This document shows positions 5,733 to 5,956 of a DNA stretch of 5,956 nt, piece by piece. This stretch comes from Fimbriiglobus sp. (GTDB lineage Bacteria; Planctomycetota; Planctomycetia; Gemmatales; Gemmataceae). The notes under the pieces were generated by a model. It searched no databases. It had not been told where the DNA came from and worked only from the letters and a program-made list of their open reading frames with translations. Positions within the stretch are counted from its first letter, which is position 1, and each line of letters begins with the position of its first letter. Location of the stretch: contig JANXTD010000536.1 of the NCBI GenBank assembly GCA_025352585.1, forward strand, positions 1 to 5,956, written 5' to 3'. The position numbers were made by a program, and so were the translations under genes.

Positions 5733-5956
5733 TCACTCGGCGAACATCCGGTTGTGCAGCCCCGCCACGTTCTTGAACATCAGCGTGTGCCGCCGCCGCG
5801 GGTTCCGGTACCGCTCCGCCGCGATCCGCCAGATCTTCATCTTCCCGATCCCGTGCTCGACCACGATCCGCCGCCGACTCACCCGCCGGTTCCCGCGCTT
5901 CTGGCGATCCGTCAACTCCTGGCCCCTCGGCTTGCGCGTCGGCGTCTGCATCCCCG
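5733..5956 (-). CDS. IS5-type DDE transposase, C-terminal fragment (5' end outside window)
   Basis: The minus-strand frame is open from the right window edge to the TGA at 5735-5733, giving at least 73 residues. The ATG at 5951 is probably internal, because the frame continues to the edge and transposases of this type are several times longer. The sequence matches the end of the DDE_Tnp_4 / IS5-family catalytic domain. It has the basic stretch 'KPRGQELTDRQKRGNRRVSR' followed by 'RRIVVEHGIGKMKIWRI', where the Glu in VVEH (bases 5856-5858) is expected to be the last catalytic acid of the DDE triad. It then shows 'YRNPRRRHTLMFKNVAGLHN', which is typical of the closing helices. The enzyme would cut and join the ends of its own insertion sequence. 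Whether the gene is intact upstream cannot be seen. It converges on the transporter operon, so the element probably inserted just downstream of it. Confidence 0.8.
   Translation of the reverse strand, partial: GMQTPTRKPRGQELTDRQKRGNRRVSRRRIVVEHGIGKMKIWRIAAERYRNPRRRHTLMFKNVAGLHNRMFAE

Larger units (their letters stand above)
5656..5956 (-). mobile_element. Partial insertion sequence (IS5-type), right portion cut by the window edge
   Basis: The element is inferred from the transposase fragment. Its end nearest the operon must lie between the stop of the enolase-superfamily gene and the transposase stop. The left boundary given is therefore only an outer limit. No terminal inverted repeat or target duplication can be verified because the other end is missing. 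The preceding gene has a normal C-terminus, so the insertion did not visibly disrupt it. Confidence 0.5.

Noticed and set aside
4438..5736. Very long minus-strand open frame (432 codons) opposite livF and the enolase-superfamily gene
   Set aside because: The plus-strand genes have family motifs throughout, while this frame is Gly/Arg/Ala-rich with none. It is a GC-bias shadow.

Overview
The window is a GC-rich (roughly two thirds G+C by eye), densely packed stretch of bacterial chromosome. Most of it is one plus-strand operon for a branched-chain amino acid type (LIV/HAAT family) ABC importer. In order, it holds the 3' part of a periplasmic substrate-binding protein gene (livK/livJ-like), the permeases livH and livM, the ATPases livG and livF, and then an enolase-superfamily (mandelate racemase / muconate lactonizing enzyme-like) gene. 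Gaps are 22, 2 and 7 bases or overlaps of 4 and 1 bases, so transcription as one unit and translational coupling are likely. A minus-strand fragment of an IS5-type DDE transposase converges on the operon from the right edge and is cut off by the window end.

The host is a high-GC bacterium, and strong G/C preference at third codon positions is visible in every plus-strand gene. A planctomycete of the Gemmata type is my guess from overall character and the odd LivG architecture. The sequence alone does not prove this.

How the parts work together: the binding protein captures a ligand outside the cytoplasmic membrane, LivH and LivM form the channel, and LivG and LivF hydrolyse ATP. The substrate class (branched-chain or other amino acids, amides, urea-like or aromatic acids) cannot be read from these sequences.

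Two features stand out. First, LivG is 394 residues instead of about 255. About 140 extra residues sit between the Walker A half and the Q-loop, in frame, and encode two hydrophobic segments flanking an 87-residue hydrophilic loop. This looks like a membrane hairpin carrying an extracytoplasmic mini-domain inside an ABC ATPase. Second, the downstream enolase-superfamily protein keeps the fold markers but lacks the KxK motif, two of the three metal-ligand acids and the usual His. It therefore looks like a pseudoenzyme or a strongly diverged member that is co-transcribed with the transporter.

No RNA genes, CRISPR arrays, strong terminators or recognisable promoters were seen. No stretch over 300 bases lacks a gene.
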